Origin: Actinomycetota bacterium
GTDB taxonomy: Bacteria > Actinomycetota > Actinomycetes > S36-B12
Direction of reading: 5' to 3'
Assembly: GCA_026392575.1 (NCBI GenBank)
Contig: JAPLBU010000075.1
Coordinates: 1 to 6,300, forward strand
Length of the DNA: 6,300 bases
The position numbers and the translations under genes are program-made. Shown here piece after piece: positions 1 through 5,078 of the stretch (positions are counted from its first letter, which is position 1; each line of letters begins with the position of its first letter). Below the pieces are notes generated by a model, which was given only the letters and a program-made list of their open reading frames with translations, was not told where the DNA came from and did not search any database.

Positions 1-480
1 CTTCGCCGCGGTTGCCTCGGCGAGATCGCGCATCGACGCGCTCCCGCCTGCCAGCGGGTTGCCGCCCCCGGTCCGCACGAGGGTCGGGTCGCCCCCGCCG
101 ACAAGGTAGATGGTGTCGCCCTCGCGGTAGACGATCGTGGGCAGCCGGGTCTGCGGCCCGAGGACGGTGAGCGCGGCCGTCGAGGTGGCCAGCTTCGTCA
201 CCGAGGCGGGGATACGGGGTCGGTCGGCCGTCTGGTCGAGAAGGACGGTCTTGGTGGTCGGGTCCACCACGATGATCGATCCGTCGAACAGCCCCCGACG
301 CGCCATCCGGCCGATCTCGGCCTGAACGCCGTCCGGCGTCGGCGAGGGTCCCGATGCCGACGTCACATCGATGGGAGCGAGCACAGCGGGCGCGGGGGCG
401 GGCGGCGGACCGTCGGCGGCCGAGGCGGGGGCGATTGCTCCGCCGAGTTGCGCCAGCGCTGAGCCGCGCATCACACGCAC
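1..480 (-). CDS. dacB: D-alanyl-D-alanine carboxypeptidase/endopeptidase, PBP4 (DacB, peptidase S13) family, N-terminal part
   Basis: Cell-wall enzyme that trims or cleaves D-Ala peptides in peptidoglycan outside the membrane. The 160 visible residues start at GTG 480; an AGGAG lies 6 nt upstream and an in-frame TAA at 484-486 blocks any earlier start. GTG 474 and ATG 471 are alternatives. A short, weakly hydrophobic Ala-rich N-terminus with a possible signal-peptidase site after ASA (residues 19-22) is followed by a Pro/Ala-rich linker (24-50). The catalytic domain then begins, with the active-site SxxK motif PASVTKLAT (Ser93, Lys96) and the S13-typical GGGDPTL (128-134). The SxN and KTG motifs and the C-terminus lie beyond the left edge. 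It is divergent from ppa, an arrangement known from other actinobacteria. Family assignment is firm; the gene symbol is by family. Confidence 0.9.
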   Translation of the reverse strand, partial: MRVMRGSALAQLGGAIAPASAADGPPPAPAPAVLAPIDVTSASGPSPTPDGVQAEIGRMARRGLFDGSIIVVDPTTKTVLLDQTADRPRIPASVTKLATSTAALTVLGPQTRLPTIVYREGDTIYLVGGGDPTLVRTGGGNPLAGGSASMRDLAEATAAK

Positions 481-582
481 CGATTACTCCTCACGCCTTG
501 ATGTACGGAACACTAGGGCACCGGGCCTTCGGCCCATGCTGATGTATCGCCGCGCGAGCAGCGCGGCCAATGAGGAGGACAC
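481..582. promoter_or_regulatory. divergent dacB/ppa intergenic region with small GC-rich hairpin
   Basis: This 102-bp spacer must hold both divergent promoters, but I could not identify a convincing -35/-10 pair for either gene. It contains a perfect 5-bp stem with a 3-nt loop, GGGCC-TTC-GGCCC at 523-535, in the ppa leader. The ribosome binding sites are clear: GGAGG at 574-578 for ppa, and AGGAG on the minus strand just before GTG 480 for dacB. No T-tract follows the hairpin, so it is not an obvious terminator. Confidence 0.45.
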
Positions 583-1092
583 GTGCAGCCGCTCGACTTC
601 GACGTGACCATCGAGATCCCTGCCGGGAGCCGCAACAAGTACGAGATGGACCACGAGACCGGGCGCATCCGCCTTGATCGCATGCTGTTCACCTCCACGC
701 GCTACCCGCATGACTACGGCTTCATCGACAACAGCCTCGGCCAGGACGGCGATCCGCTCGATGCCCTCGTCATGACGGCCGAGCCGACATTCCCCGGGGT
801 GCTGAGCCGCTGCCGCGCCGTCGGGATGTTCCGCATGACCGACGAGGCCGGCGGCGATGACAAGGTCCTCTGCGTGCCGGCGGGCGATCCCCGTCAGGAG
901 CACCTCCGCGACATCTTCCATGTGGCCGAGTTCGATCGGCTCGAGATCCAGCACTTCTTCGAGGTCTACAAGGACCTCGAGCCCGGCAAGAGCGTCGCGG
1001 GTGCCACGTGGGTGGGCCGCACCGAGGCCGAGGCGGAGATCCACGCGTCCTACGCGCGTTTCAAGGCCGCCGGCATGAAGCCGCACCACTGA
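583..1092 (+). CDS. ppa: inorganic pyrophosphatase, class I (soluble)
   Basis: Cytoplasmic Mg-dependent hydrolase that converts pyrophosphate to two phosphates and pulls biosynthetic reactions forward. The 169-residue length is normal for the bacterial class I enzyme. The signature DGDPLDALV at residues 55-63 gives metal ligands Asp55 and Asp60, and a third Asp lies at about 92 in GGDDKV. The conserved EIPAGSRNKYE (11-21), YPHDYGF (41-47) and HFFEVYKDLEPGK (124-136) segments are all present. It starts at GTG 583, 4 nt after GGAGG; no in-frame alternative has a better site. The gene is divergent from dacB and stands alone, with a 137-bp gap before the next plus-strand gene. Nothing is missing or unusual in the protein. 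Confidence 0.98.
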   Translation: MQPLDFDVTIEIPAGSRNKYEMDHETGRIRLDRMLFTSTRYPHDYGFIDNSLGQDGDPLDALVMTAEPTFPGVLSRCRAVGMFRMTDEAGGDDKVLCVPAGDPRQEHLRDIFHVAEFDRLEIQHFFEVYKDLEPGKSVAGATWVGRTEAEAEIHASYARFKAAGMKPHH

Positions 1093-1138
1093 CCCGAATC
1101 CCCCCTCAGCTCGACCGCGACACGCCCGGAATCTGAGG

Positions 1139-1183
1139 CTGTCTAGACCTAGACTGTCTAGTGCTGTACTGTCTATGTCTAGA
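1139..1183. repeat. three tandem 15-bp repeats with GTCTAGAC palindromes, likely operator
   Basis: Three consecutive units begin with CTGTCTA at 1139, 1154 and 1169, exactly 15 bp apart: CTGTCTAGACCTAGA, CTGTCTAGTGCTGTA and CTGTCTATGTCTAGA. They contain the 8-bp palindrome GTCTAGAC twice (1141-1148, 1177-1184) and a 13-bp palindrome CTAGAC-T-GTCTAG (1149-1161). GTCTAGAC fits the GTMTAKAC core described for HutC-subfamily GntR regulators, a class that includes DasR. TANNNT hexamers such as TACTGT (1167-1172) fall within the array, so a bound protein could overlap a promoter. It is AT-rich compared with its surroundings and lies 46 bp before the small gene at 1230. The repeat structure is seen directly; its role as an operator is inferred. 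Confidence 0.65.
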
Positions 1184-1229
1184 CGATGTCGGCCAGCACC
1201 GGCGTCACCAGCGGACGAGAGCGGGCAGC

Positions 1230-1451
1230 ATGAACTTCCCATTCCGGCACGGCCGCAAGGTCGTAGCCCTGGACGCCACCATGTCTGCACCGGAGCACGT
1301 GATGGACTCCGACTTCGTCGTCGGCCTGTGCCGGTTCACGCTCACCTGCTCGTGCGGCGCCACATTCGACACCCCATACATCGACGAGGCTCTCGAGCTC
1401 CGCGAGTTGCATGAGTCCCTGGCCCCGCTTGCCGATCAGCTCGCAAGCTGA
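1230..1451 (+). CDS. small hypothetical protein with CX5CXC cluster
   Basis: A 73-residue protein that I do not recognise. It has three cysteines in LCRFTLTCSCG (Cys34, Cys40, Cys42), followed by an Ala/Leu/Glu-rich helix carrying His61 (EALELRELHES). A CxCG plus downstream His could bind zinc, but that is only a suggestion. ATG 1230 is chosen because the in-frame GTG at 1161 lies inside the 15-bp repeat array and would add a tail rich in Arg and His. The ribosome site is weak (purine-rich GAGAGCGGG upstream). Codons mostly end in G or C, which supports real coding. The stop at 1449-1451 is 3 bp from the next start, so the two small genes are probably one transcript. No signal peptide or membrane segment is visible. 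Confidence 0.6.
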   Translation: MNFPFRHGRKVVALDATMSAPEHVMDSDFVVGLCRFTLTCSCGATFDTPYIDEALELRELHESLAPLADQLAS

Positions 1452-1454
1452 CGG

Positions 1455-1676
1455 ATGAGCAAGGACCGGTACAAGAACGCCGACGAGGCGACCGAAGCAC
1501 TCGAGGCGGCGACGAAGCAGTGGCGCGCCGCGAAGAAGAGCGAGCGCGCCGCGCGTGACACCCTCGCGGGCGTGGTGTCCGATGTCGTCGGCTCCGGGGT
1601 GCTCAACGAGAACAAGGTGTCCCGCCTCACGGAGATCCCGCGCATGACCATCCGGAAGATGCTCGGGAAGAAGTGA
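1455..1676 (+). CDS. small hypothetical protein, coiled-coil-like helix plus C-terminal HTH-like segment
   Basis: A 73-residue, basic protein with no cysteine. Residues 8-45 form a long charged Ala/Glu/Lys helix, probably coiled coil. The C-terminus NKVSRLTEIPRMTIRKMLGK (53-72) has the pattern of a helix-turn-helix of the kind found in small phage or plasmid DNA-binding proteins and resolvase tails (R/L-T-x-I-P-R-x-T-I-R-K-x-L). It starts at ATG 1455, 3 bp after the preceding stop, and has no clear ribosome site of its own, so it is probably translated by re-initiation. It could bind the repeats upstream of the gene pair; that is inference. It converges on arsC with a 21-bp gap. Function unknown; a mobile-element origin is possible but nothing in the window proves it. 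Confidence 0.65.
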   Translation: MSKDRYKNADEATEALEAATKQWRAAKKSERAARDTLAGVVSDVVGSGVLNENKVSRLTEIPRMTIRKMLGKK

Positions 1677-1689
1677 CGGGGCACCCGTC
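1675..1689. terminator. possible bidirectional terminator hairpin between convergent genes
   Basis: GACGGG-GCA-CCCGTC forms a perfect 6-bp GC-rich stem with a 3-nt loop, overlapping the stop codon of the small HTH gene and ending 8 bp from the arsC stop. It sits exactly where two convergent transcription units end. There is no T-run on either side, so it is a compact stem-loop rather than a classical intrinsic terminator. Confidence 0.4.
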
Positions 1690-1697
1690 CAACGCGA

Positions 1698-2351
1698 TCA
1701 GCCGACGGTGACTCCCAGCTCCAGGAGCAGGACCTCGACGCGGCCGCGGACCTCGTCGCGAATGGGGCGCACGGAGTCGACACCCAGGCCGTTGGGATCC
1801 TCGAGGGTCCAGTCCTCGTAGCGCTTGCCCGGGAAGACGGGGCACGCGTCGCCGCAGCCCATCGTCACGACGACATCGGCCGCCCGAACAACCTCATCGG
1901 TCCACGGCTTCGGGAACTCACCGGAGATGTCGATACCCACCTCCGCCATGGCAGCGACCGCAGCGGGGTTCACCTCGGCACCGGGCTCCGATCCGCCGGA
2001 CCATGCGACGGCCCGATCACCCGCGAGGGCGCGGAAGAAGCCGAGCGCCATCTGCGATCGGCCGGCATTGTGCGTGCACAGGAACAGCACCGTGGGCCGA
2101 TGGTCTTCCGAATGCCCCTCGACGCGCGCCAGCGCGTTCAAGCGCTCACGTGCGAACCGCTCGGCGAATGTCGTGAGGTAGGTGTCGTTGCTGACGCGGA
2201 GGGCGAAGTCGTCGTACGACGAGTAGAGGAATCGCTCGATTGTCTCGGCCCCGAAGGTCCCGTCGAACTCCCGCTGCAGCAGGATCGACGATGACCGCAG
2301 CACGCTCTGCTGCAACGGGGACAGATCGTCACGGATGTAGGACTCGGTCAT
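1698..2351 (-). CDS. arsC: arsenate reductase ArsC, LMW-phosphatase fold with N-terminal three-helix domain (actinobacterial type)
   Basis: Cytoplasmic enzyme reducing arsenate to arsenite. The 217 residues have two parts. Residues 1-80 are a helical domain (DDLSPLQQSVLR, YDDFALRVSN, FAERFARERL) of the kind that precedes the phosphatase fold in mycothiol/mycoredoxin-linked actinobacterial enzymes. Residues 87-217 are an LMW protein-tyrosine-phosphatase fold with P-loop CTHNAGRS (Cys92-Ser99), the TMGCGDACP segment (Cys166, Cys170) and the acid loop WTLEDPNG (Asp186). The start at ATG 2351 has AGGAG 7 nt upstream. Its ATG overlaps the stop of the ArsR fusion gene as ATGA, implying coupled translation. 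Family knowledge suggests the electron donor is mycothiol/mycoredoxin; the sequence alone does not prove the donor. Confidence 0.93.
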   Translation of the reverse strand: MTESYIRDDLSPLQQSVLRSSSILLQREFDGTFGAETIERFLYSSYDDFALRVSNDTYLTTFAERFARERLNALARVEGHSEDHRPTVLFLCTHNAGRSQMALGFFRALAGDRAVAWSGGSEPGAEVNPAAVAAMAEVGIDISGEFPKPWTDEVVRAADVVVTMGCGDACPVFPGKRYEDWTLEDPNGLGVDSVRPIRDEVRGRVEVLLLELGVTVG

Positions 2352-3076
2352 GGGTTTCTCCTCGGGCGGTCGTTGGTGCGGCTGTGGATGCGTGGTGCCA
2401 GATGGGTGACGCGATCGCGAAGATCAGAGACCGCATCGGTGAAGGCCTGATCGGTGTCGACCAGGGAAGGGTCGGGAACCGACCAGTGGATCCGTTGATT
2501 CGCCACGGGACCAAGCTCCTCATTCACGGCATCGCACACCGACACGATGAGGTCGTCGTCGCGGAGCACCTCGCCGATGGACTCAGGCTTCTTGCGCGCG
2601 ATCTCCAGCTTCGCGCGTCGCGCGGCTGTGACGGCACGCGGATTGACCCGCTCCGCCGGGTGCGAGCCAGCGGAGGCACTCGGAATATCGCTGACCGTGC
2701 GCCACAGGGCCTCGGCCAGGACGGACCTCGCTGAATTGTGGGTGCAGACGAACACCACGCGCGGGGCCGCGATGGAGGCAGGCGAATCGAGCAGCCCGTT
2801 CAGGGAACCCTCCACCACCTGTACGTAGGTACGGCGACGATCGTGCTGCGAGTGCGTGCGCTGGATCACGCCGGCTGACTGAAGCACATTGAGGTGGTGG
2901 GCCAGCAGATTGCCCGGAATCTCCACTGCGGCGGCGAGGGCATCCGGTGAGAGGTCACGCACGCGGAGGAGATCGACGATCGCTAGGCGGACCGGATCGC
3001 CCAGGGCACTCAGCACCTGAGCCCGACGGTCGAGATCCGCGTCGAACACCCATGAGTCAGATCGTTCGATATTCAT
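2348..3076 (-). CDS. ArsR-family HTH regulator fused to LMW-phosphatase/ArsC-like domain
   Basis: A 242-residue two-domain protein. Residues 15-97 are an ArsR winged helix (LSALGDPVRLAIVDLL 22-37; recognition region NLLAHHLNVLQSAGVI 56-71; wing RRRTYVQVV 80-88). Residues 105-230 are an LMW-phosphatase fold with P-loop CTHNSARS (Cys111-Ser118) and acid loop WSVPDPS (Asp202). The HTH half has no cysteine; at the position where classical ArsR has the CVCDL arsenite site this protein reads RVRDL (38-42). The only cysteines are Cys111 and Cys181. It probably represses its own operon and the divergent aquaporin gene, and the phosphatase half may act as sensor or enzyme. ATG 3076 is preferred because a TTGACA/GATGAT promoter places the transcript start there; ATG 3088, four codons upstream, overlaps that -10. 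It shares an ATGA overlap with arsC. Confidence 0.92.
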   Translation of the reverse strand: MNIERSDSWVFDADLDRRAQVLSALGDPVRLAIVDLLRVRDLSPDALAAAVEIPGNLLAHHLNVLQSAGVIQRTHSQHDRRRTYVQVVEGSLNGLLDSPASIAAPRVVFVCTHNSARSVLAEALWRTVSDIPSASAGSHPAERVNPRAVTAARRAKLEIARKKPESIGEVLRDDDLIVSVCDAVNEELGPVANQRIHWSVPDPSLVDTDQAFTDAVSDLRDRVTHLAPRIHSRTNDRPRRNP

Positions 3077-3094
3077 TGAGTCAATCATCTTTGA
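3075..3094. promoter_or_regulatory. ArsR-type operator, overlapping palindromes
   Basis: Two overlapping inverted repeats lie between the divergent ars genes: the perfect 11-bp palindrome ATTGAGTCAAT (3075-3085) and TCAA-N6-TTGA (3081-3094). TTGA/TCAA half-sites are typical of ArsR/SmtB operators. The array covers the -10 of the regulator promoter and the likely -35 (TTGATC, 3091-3096) of the aquaporin promoter, so one bound dimer could shut off both directions. The palindromes are seen; binding is inferred. Confidence 0.6.
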
Positions 3095-3112
3095 TCTTTC
3101 TGGCAGTGTCAA
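3084..3112 (-). promoter_or_regulatory. promoter of the arsR-fusion/arsC operon, probably leaderless
   Basis: On the minus strand a perfect -35 TTGACA (3107-3112) is separated by 17 bp from -10 GATGAT (3084-3089, 4 of 6 matches to TATAAT). The A of ATG 3076 falls 8 nt after the hexamer, which is the expected transcription start, and no ribosome binding site precedes it. This is the layout of a leaderless actinobacterial mRNA. Confidence 0.6.
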
Positions 3113-3119
3113 GTAGTCT
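3091..3119 (+). promoter_or_regulatory. candidate promoter of the aquaporin gene
   Basis: TTGATC (3091-3096) and TAGTCT (3114-3119) are 17 bp apart on the plus strand. Transcription would start near 3126, giving a leader of about 20 nt that includes the GGAGG ribosome site at 3135-3139. The -35 lies in the TCAA-N6-TTGA operator and the spacer overlaps the -35 of the opposite promoter. Hexamer matches are moderate. Confidence 0.42.
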
Positions 3120-3145
3120 CGCGGGCGAAGCCTTGGAGGCAACAG

Positions 3146-3874
3146 ATGACATCGCCCATCCCCCGGCGCGCGGCCGCCGAGTTTCTCGGCACCGGCCTGC
3201 TCGTGGCCACTGTCGTCGGTTCCGGAATCATGGGCACCCAGCTCACCGACAACCTTGCCCTCACCCTCCTGATCAACGCCCTGGCGACCGTCGCCGCTCT
3301 GGGGGTGCTGATCTGGATGCTCGGCCCCATCTCCGGTGCGCACTTCAACCCTGTCGTCACGGGTGTCGAACTTGTCCGTCGGGAGATGCCGATCGCCGAG
3401 GGAGGCATCTACCTCGTCGCCCAGGTGATCGGTGCACTGGCGGGCGTTGCCCTCGCCAACGTGATGTTCGCGCTGCCCGCCTGGCAGGCATCCACCCACG
3501 AGCGAACCGGCTGGCCCATCTGGCTGGGCGAGATCGTGGCGACGGCGGGCCTGCTGCTCGTCATCGGAGCACTGACGCGCACGGGTCGAGGCCACCTCGG
3601 TCCCGCACTGGTGCCCGCCTGGATCGGTGCGGCCTACTTCTTCACGTCGTCGACGTCGTTCGCCAATCCGGCCGTGACCATCGGCCGCAGCCTGACCGAC
3701 ACGTTCTCCGGTATCGCGCCGCAGAGCGTCGCGCCGTTCATCGTCTTCCAGATCATCGGTGCGGCCATCGGCGCACTCCTCACGGAGTACTTCTACCCCC
3801 GCCACGGACCTGCCGAGCCGCTGGACCTGCCCGACGCGGTGCACCACGGGACCCATCAGAACGGGAACGGGTAG
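3146..3874 (+). CDS. aqpS: MIP-family aquaglyceroporin, AqpS-like, probable arsenite channel
   Basis: Inner-membrane channel of 242 residues with six predicted membrane segments (about 12-30, 38-59, 85-110, 124-144, 152-170, 193-216) and the two re-entrant half-helices. The first NPA box is NPV (SGAHFNPVVT, Asn68) and the second is NPA (SFANPAVTIGR, Asn174). The selectivity-filter Arg that normally follows the second NPA is Val177. From memory, the Sinorhizobium AqpS arsenite channel also has Val there; I could not check. It starts at ATG 3146, 6 nt after GGAGG. It is divergent from the ArsR-fusion/arsC operon. With no ArsB or Acr3 gene in the window, it is the likely exit route for arsenite made by ArsC. 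The His/Asn-rich tail overlaps the HAD gene by 19 bp in opposite orientation. Arsenite transport is inferred from context; MIP family membership is clear. Confidence 0.88.
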   Translation: MTSPIPRRAAAEFLGTGLLVATVVGSGIMGTQLTDNLALTLLINALATVAALGVLIWMLGPISGAHFNPVVTGVELVRREMPIAEGGIYLVAQVIGALAGVALANVMFALPAWQASTHERTGWPIWLGEIVATAGLLLVIGALTRTGRGHLGPALVPAWIGAAYFFTSSTSFANPAVTIGRSLTDTFSGIAPQSVAPFIVFQIIGAAIGALLTEYFYPRHGPAEPLDLPDAVHHGTHQNGNG

Positions 3875-4584
3875 AACTCCGTTGCCCGTGGCCAGCCCAG
3901 CTCACTGCGCTGGCCGCTTTCCAGCACCCGCCAGCCGTTCAGCCGCGCGATCTCTGCCAGTTCCCGATCGGGATTGGTGGCAACGGGGTTGCCGACCAAT
4001 GACAGCAGGGGCAGGTCGTTCACCGAGTCGCTGAAGGCCCACGAGGTGCGCGCATCCAGACCCCGGGCATCCAGCAGCGCCTGCACTCGCCAGGACTTCG
4101 CACTGCCATGGGCGATCGGCCCGCTCGAGCGGCCGGTATAGATCCCGTCGCGAACCTCCGACACCGTGCCGATGGCCGCGGACATCCCCAGCCGCGCAGC
4201 AATAGCGTCCGCAAGCTCCTGCGGGCTCGCCGTTGCCAGCACCGTGGTGAAGCCGTTCCGCCGGAAGGCGGCGACCTGAATGACCACCTCGTCCACCAGA
4301 TGCCGCGAGAGTCGGTGCGCCGACCAGTCCTCCGCAAGGCCGATGAGGTCCTGCTGGCGACGCCCCTTGACGAGCCCGAGCGTCCGCTCCGCAACCGTCG
4401 CCGGCATGCCGGACCGCTCGGAACGACGGTTCACATAGGCGGCTTCGGCCGACAGGAACCGCAGGATCGAGATCGGCGAGACGAGGCCGCGTCGCGCCAT
4501 GGCCACGCCGAAGTGGAACAGCGACGAACCCCGGACGAGGGTGTTGTCCAGGTCGAAGATCGCAGCGGACGCCGCGTTCGTCAC
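3856..4584 (-). CDS. HAD-superfamily IB hydrolase (phosphoserine-phosphatase-like)
   Basis: Cytoplasmic phosphatase of 242 residues with all HAD motifs: I, FDLDNT (nucleophile Asp11, acid Asp13); II, LATAS (Ser/Thr 118-120); III, Lys163; IV, FSDSVNDLPLL (Asp186, Asp190), followed by NPVATNPDREL (199-209), typical of the IB group. The helical cap lies between motifs I and II (about 20-105). It starts at GTG 4584, which overlaps the mgsA stop as GTGA, so it is probably translated with mgsA; a longer reading frame up to 4716 would run through the mgsA coding region and is rejected. The substrate cannot be told from sequence. The link with mgsA suggests a phosphorylated three-carbon or related metabolite, but this is inference. 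Its 3' end overlaps the aquaporin gene. Confidence 0.9.
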   Translation of the reverse strand: MTNAASAAIFDLDNTLVRGSSLFHFGVAMARRGLVSPISILRFLSAEAAYVNRRSERSGMPATVAERTLGLVKGRRQQDLIGLAEDWSAHRLSRHLVDEVVIQVAAFRRNGFTTVLATASPQELADAIAARLGMSAAIGTVSEVRDGIYTGRSSGPIAHGSAKSWRVQALLDARGLDARTSWAFSDSVNDLPLLSLVGNPVATNPDRELAEIARLNGWRVLESGQRSELGWPRATEFYPFPF

Positions 4585-5078
4585 GGGACGCACCGGGTCG
4601 GGTCCACGTCCACCCGCAGGAAGGCGGGCAGCACAGGCCGATAGGCCCCGGAGAAGAGAGGCGACGTGATGACCATGTCCGCGGTCGCTCGATTCGAGGC
4701 GACGGGGATGTTCCACAGGGTGGCGATGCGCATAAGCGCCTTGATATCGGGATCGTGTGGCTGCGGCTCCAGCGGATCCCAGAAAAAGATGAGCGCATCG
4801 ATGAGCCCCTGCGCGATCGACGCGCCAATCTGCTGATCTCCACCCAGCGGCCCACTCAGGAAGCGGCGCACCGGCATGCCGAGTTGGTCCGAGAGGATGC
4901 GCCCCGTCGTGCCCGTCGCATAGATCACGTGCCGGGCCAACTCGTCACGGTTGTGAAGGGACCATTCCGCCAGCTCGGCCTTCATGTTGTCGTGGGCCAC
5001 CAGGGCGATATGCCGCTGACCGCGATCGTCGAGGTCGCGGCTCCAGTTCGAATCAAACGCGACACTGGGCGCTGTCAT
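4581..5078 (-). CDS. mgsA: methylglyoxal synthase
   Basis: Cytoplasmic lyase that converts dihydroxyacetone phosphate to methylglyoxal and phosphate, a bypass that frees phosphate when triose phosphates build up. The 165 residues align closely with the E. coli enzyme (152 residues): IALVAHDNMK (24-33, His29), YATGTTG (53-59), SGPLGGDQQIGA (75-86, catalytic Asp81, equivalent to E. coli Asp71), and FFWDPLEPQPHDPDIKAL (98-115, His108 and Asp111, equivalent to His98 and Asp101). The first 20 residues and a short C-terminal tail account for the extra length. ATG 5078 is chosen, with a weak AGG 8 nt upstream; GTG 5129 in the same frame has no ribosome site and would add 17 unconserved residues. It is followed without a gap by the HAD hydrolase (GTGA overlap). 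Confidence 0.95.
   Translation of the reverse strand: MTAPSVAFDSNWSRDLDDRGQRHIALVAHDNMKAELAEWSLHNRDELARHVIYATGTTGRILSDQLGMPVRRFLSGPLGGDQQIGASIAQGLIDALIFFWDPLEPQPHDPDIKALMRIATLWNIPVASNRATADMVITSPLFSGAYRPVLPAFLRVDVDPTRCVP

Noticed and set aside
1104..1138. CCTCAG...CTGAGG inverted repeat after ppa as a terminator
   Set aside because: Only a 6-bp stem with a 23-nt loop and no T-tract; likely chance.
1161..1229. GTG 1161 as start of the first small gene
   Set aside because: It lies inside the 15-bp repeat array, has no ribosome site and would encode an Arg/His-rich tail unlike the rest.
484..1290. 268-residue minus-strand reading frame antisense to ppa
   Set aside because: It is a shadow of the high-GC ppa codons; no recognisable protein, while ppa on the plus strand has full catalytic motifs.
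3086..3088. ATG 3088 as start of the ArsR fusion
   Set aside because: It overlaps the likely -10 hexamer, has no ribosome site, and adds only four residues; kept as a minor alternative.
3077..3856. Long N-terminal extension of the ArsR-fusion frame up to 3856
   Set aside because: It is antisense to the aquaporin gene, low-complexity Arg/Gly/Asp-rich, and passes through the promoter/operator region; the ArsR domain starts normally at 3076.
2947..4002. 351-residue plus-strand frame across the ars region
   Set aside because: Arg/His/Pro-rich shadow of the aquaporin gene in another frame; no domain.
4585..4716. Upstream extension of the HAD frame to 4716
   Set aside because: It runs through conserved mgsA coding sequence in another frame; the GTGA junction at 4581-4584 gives a normal-length HAD protein.
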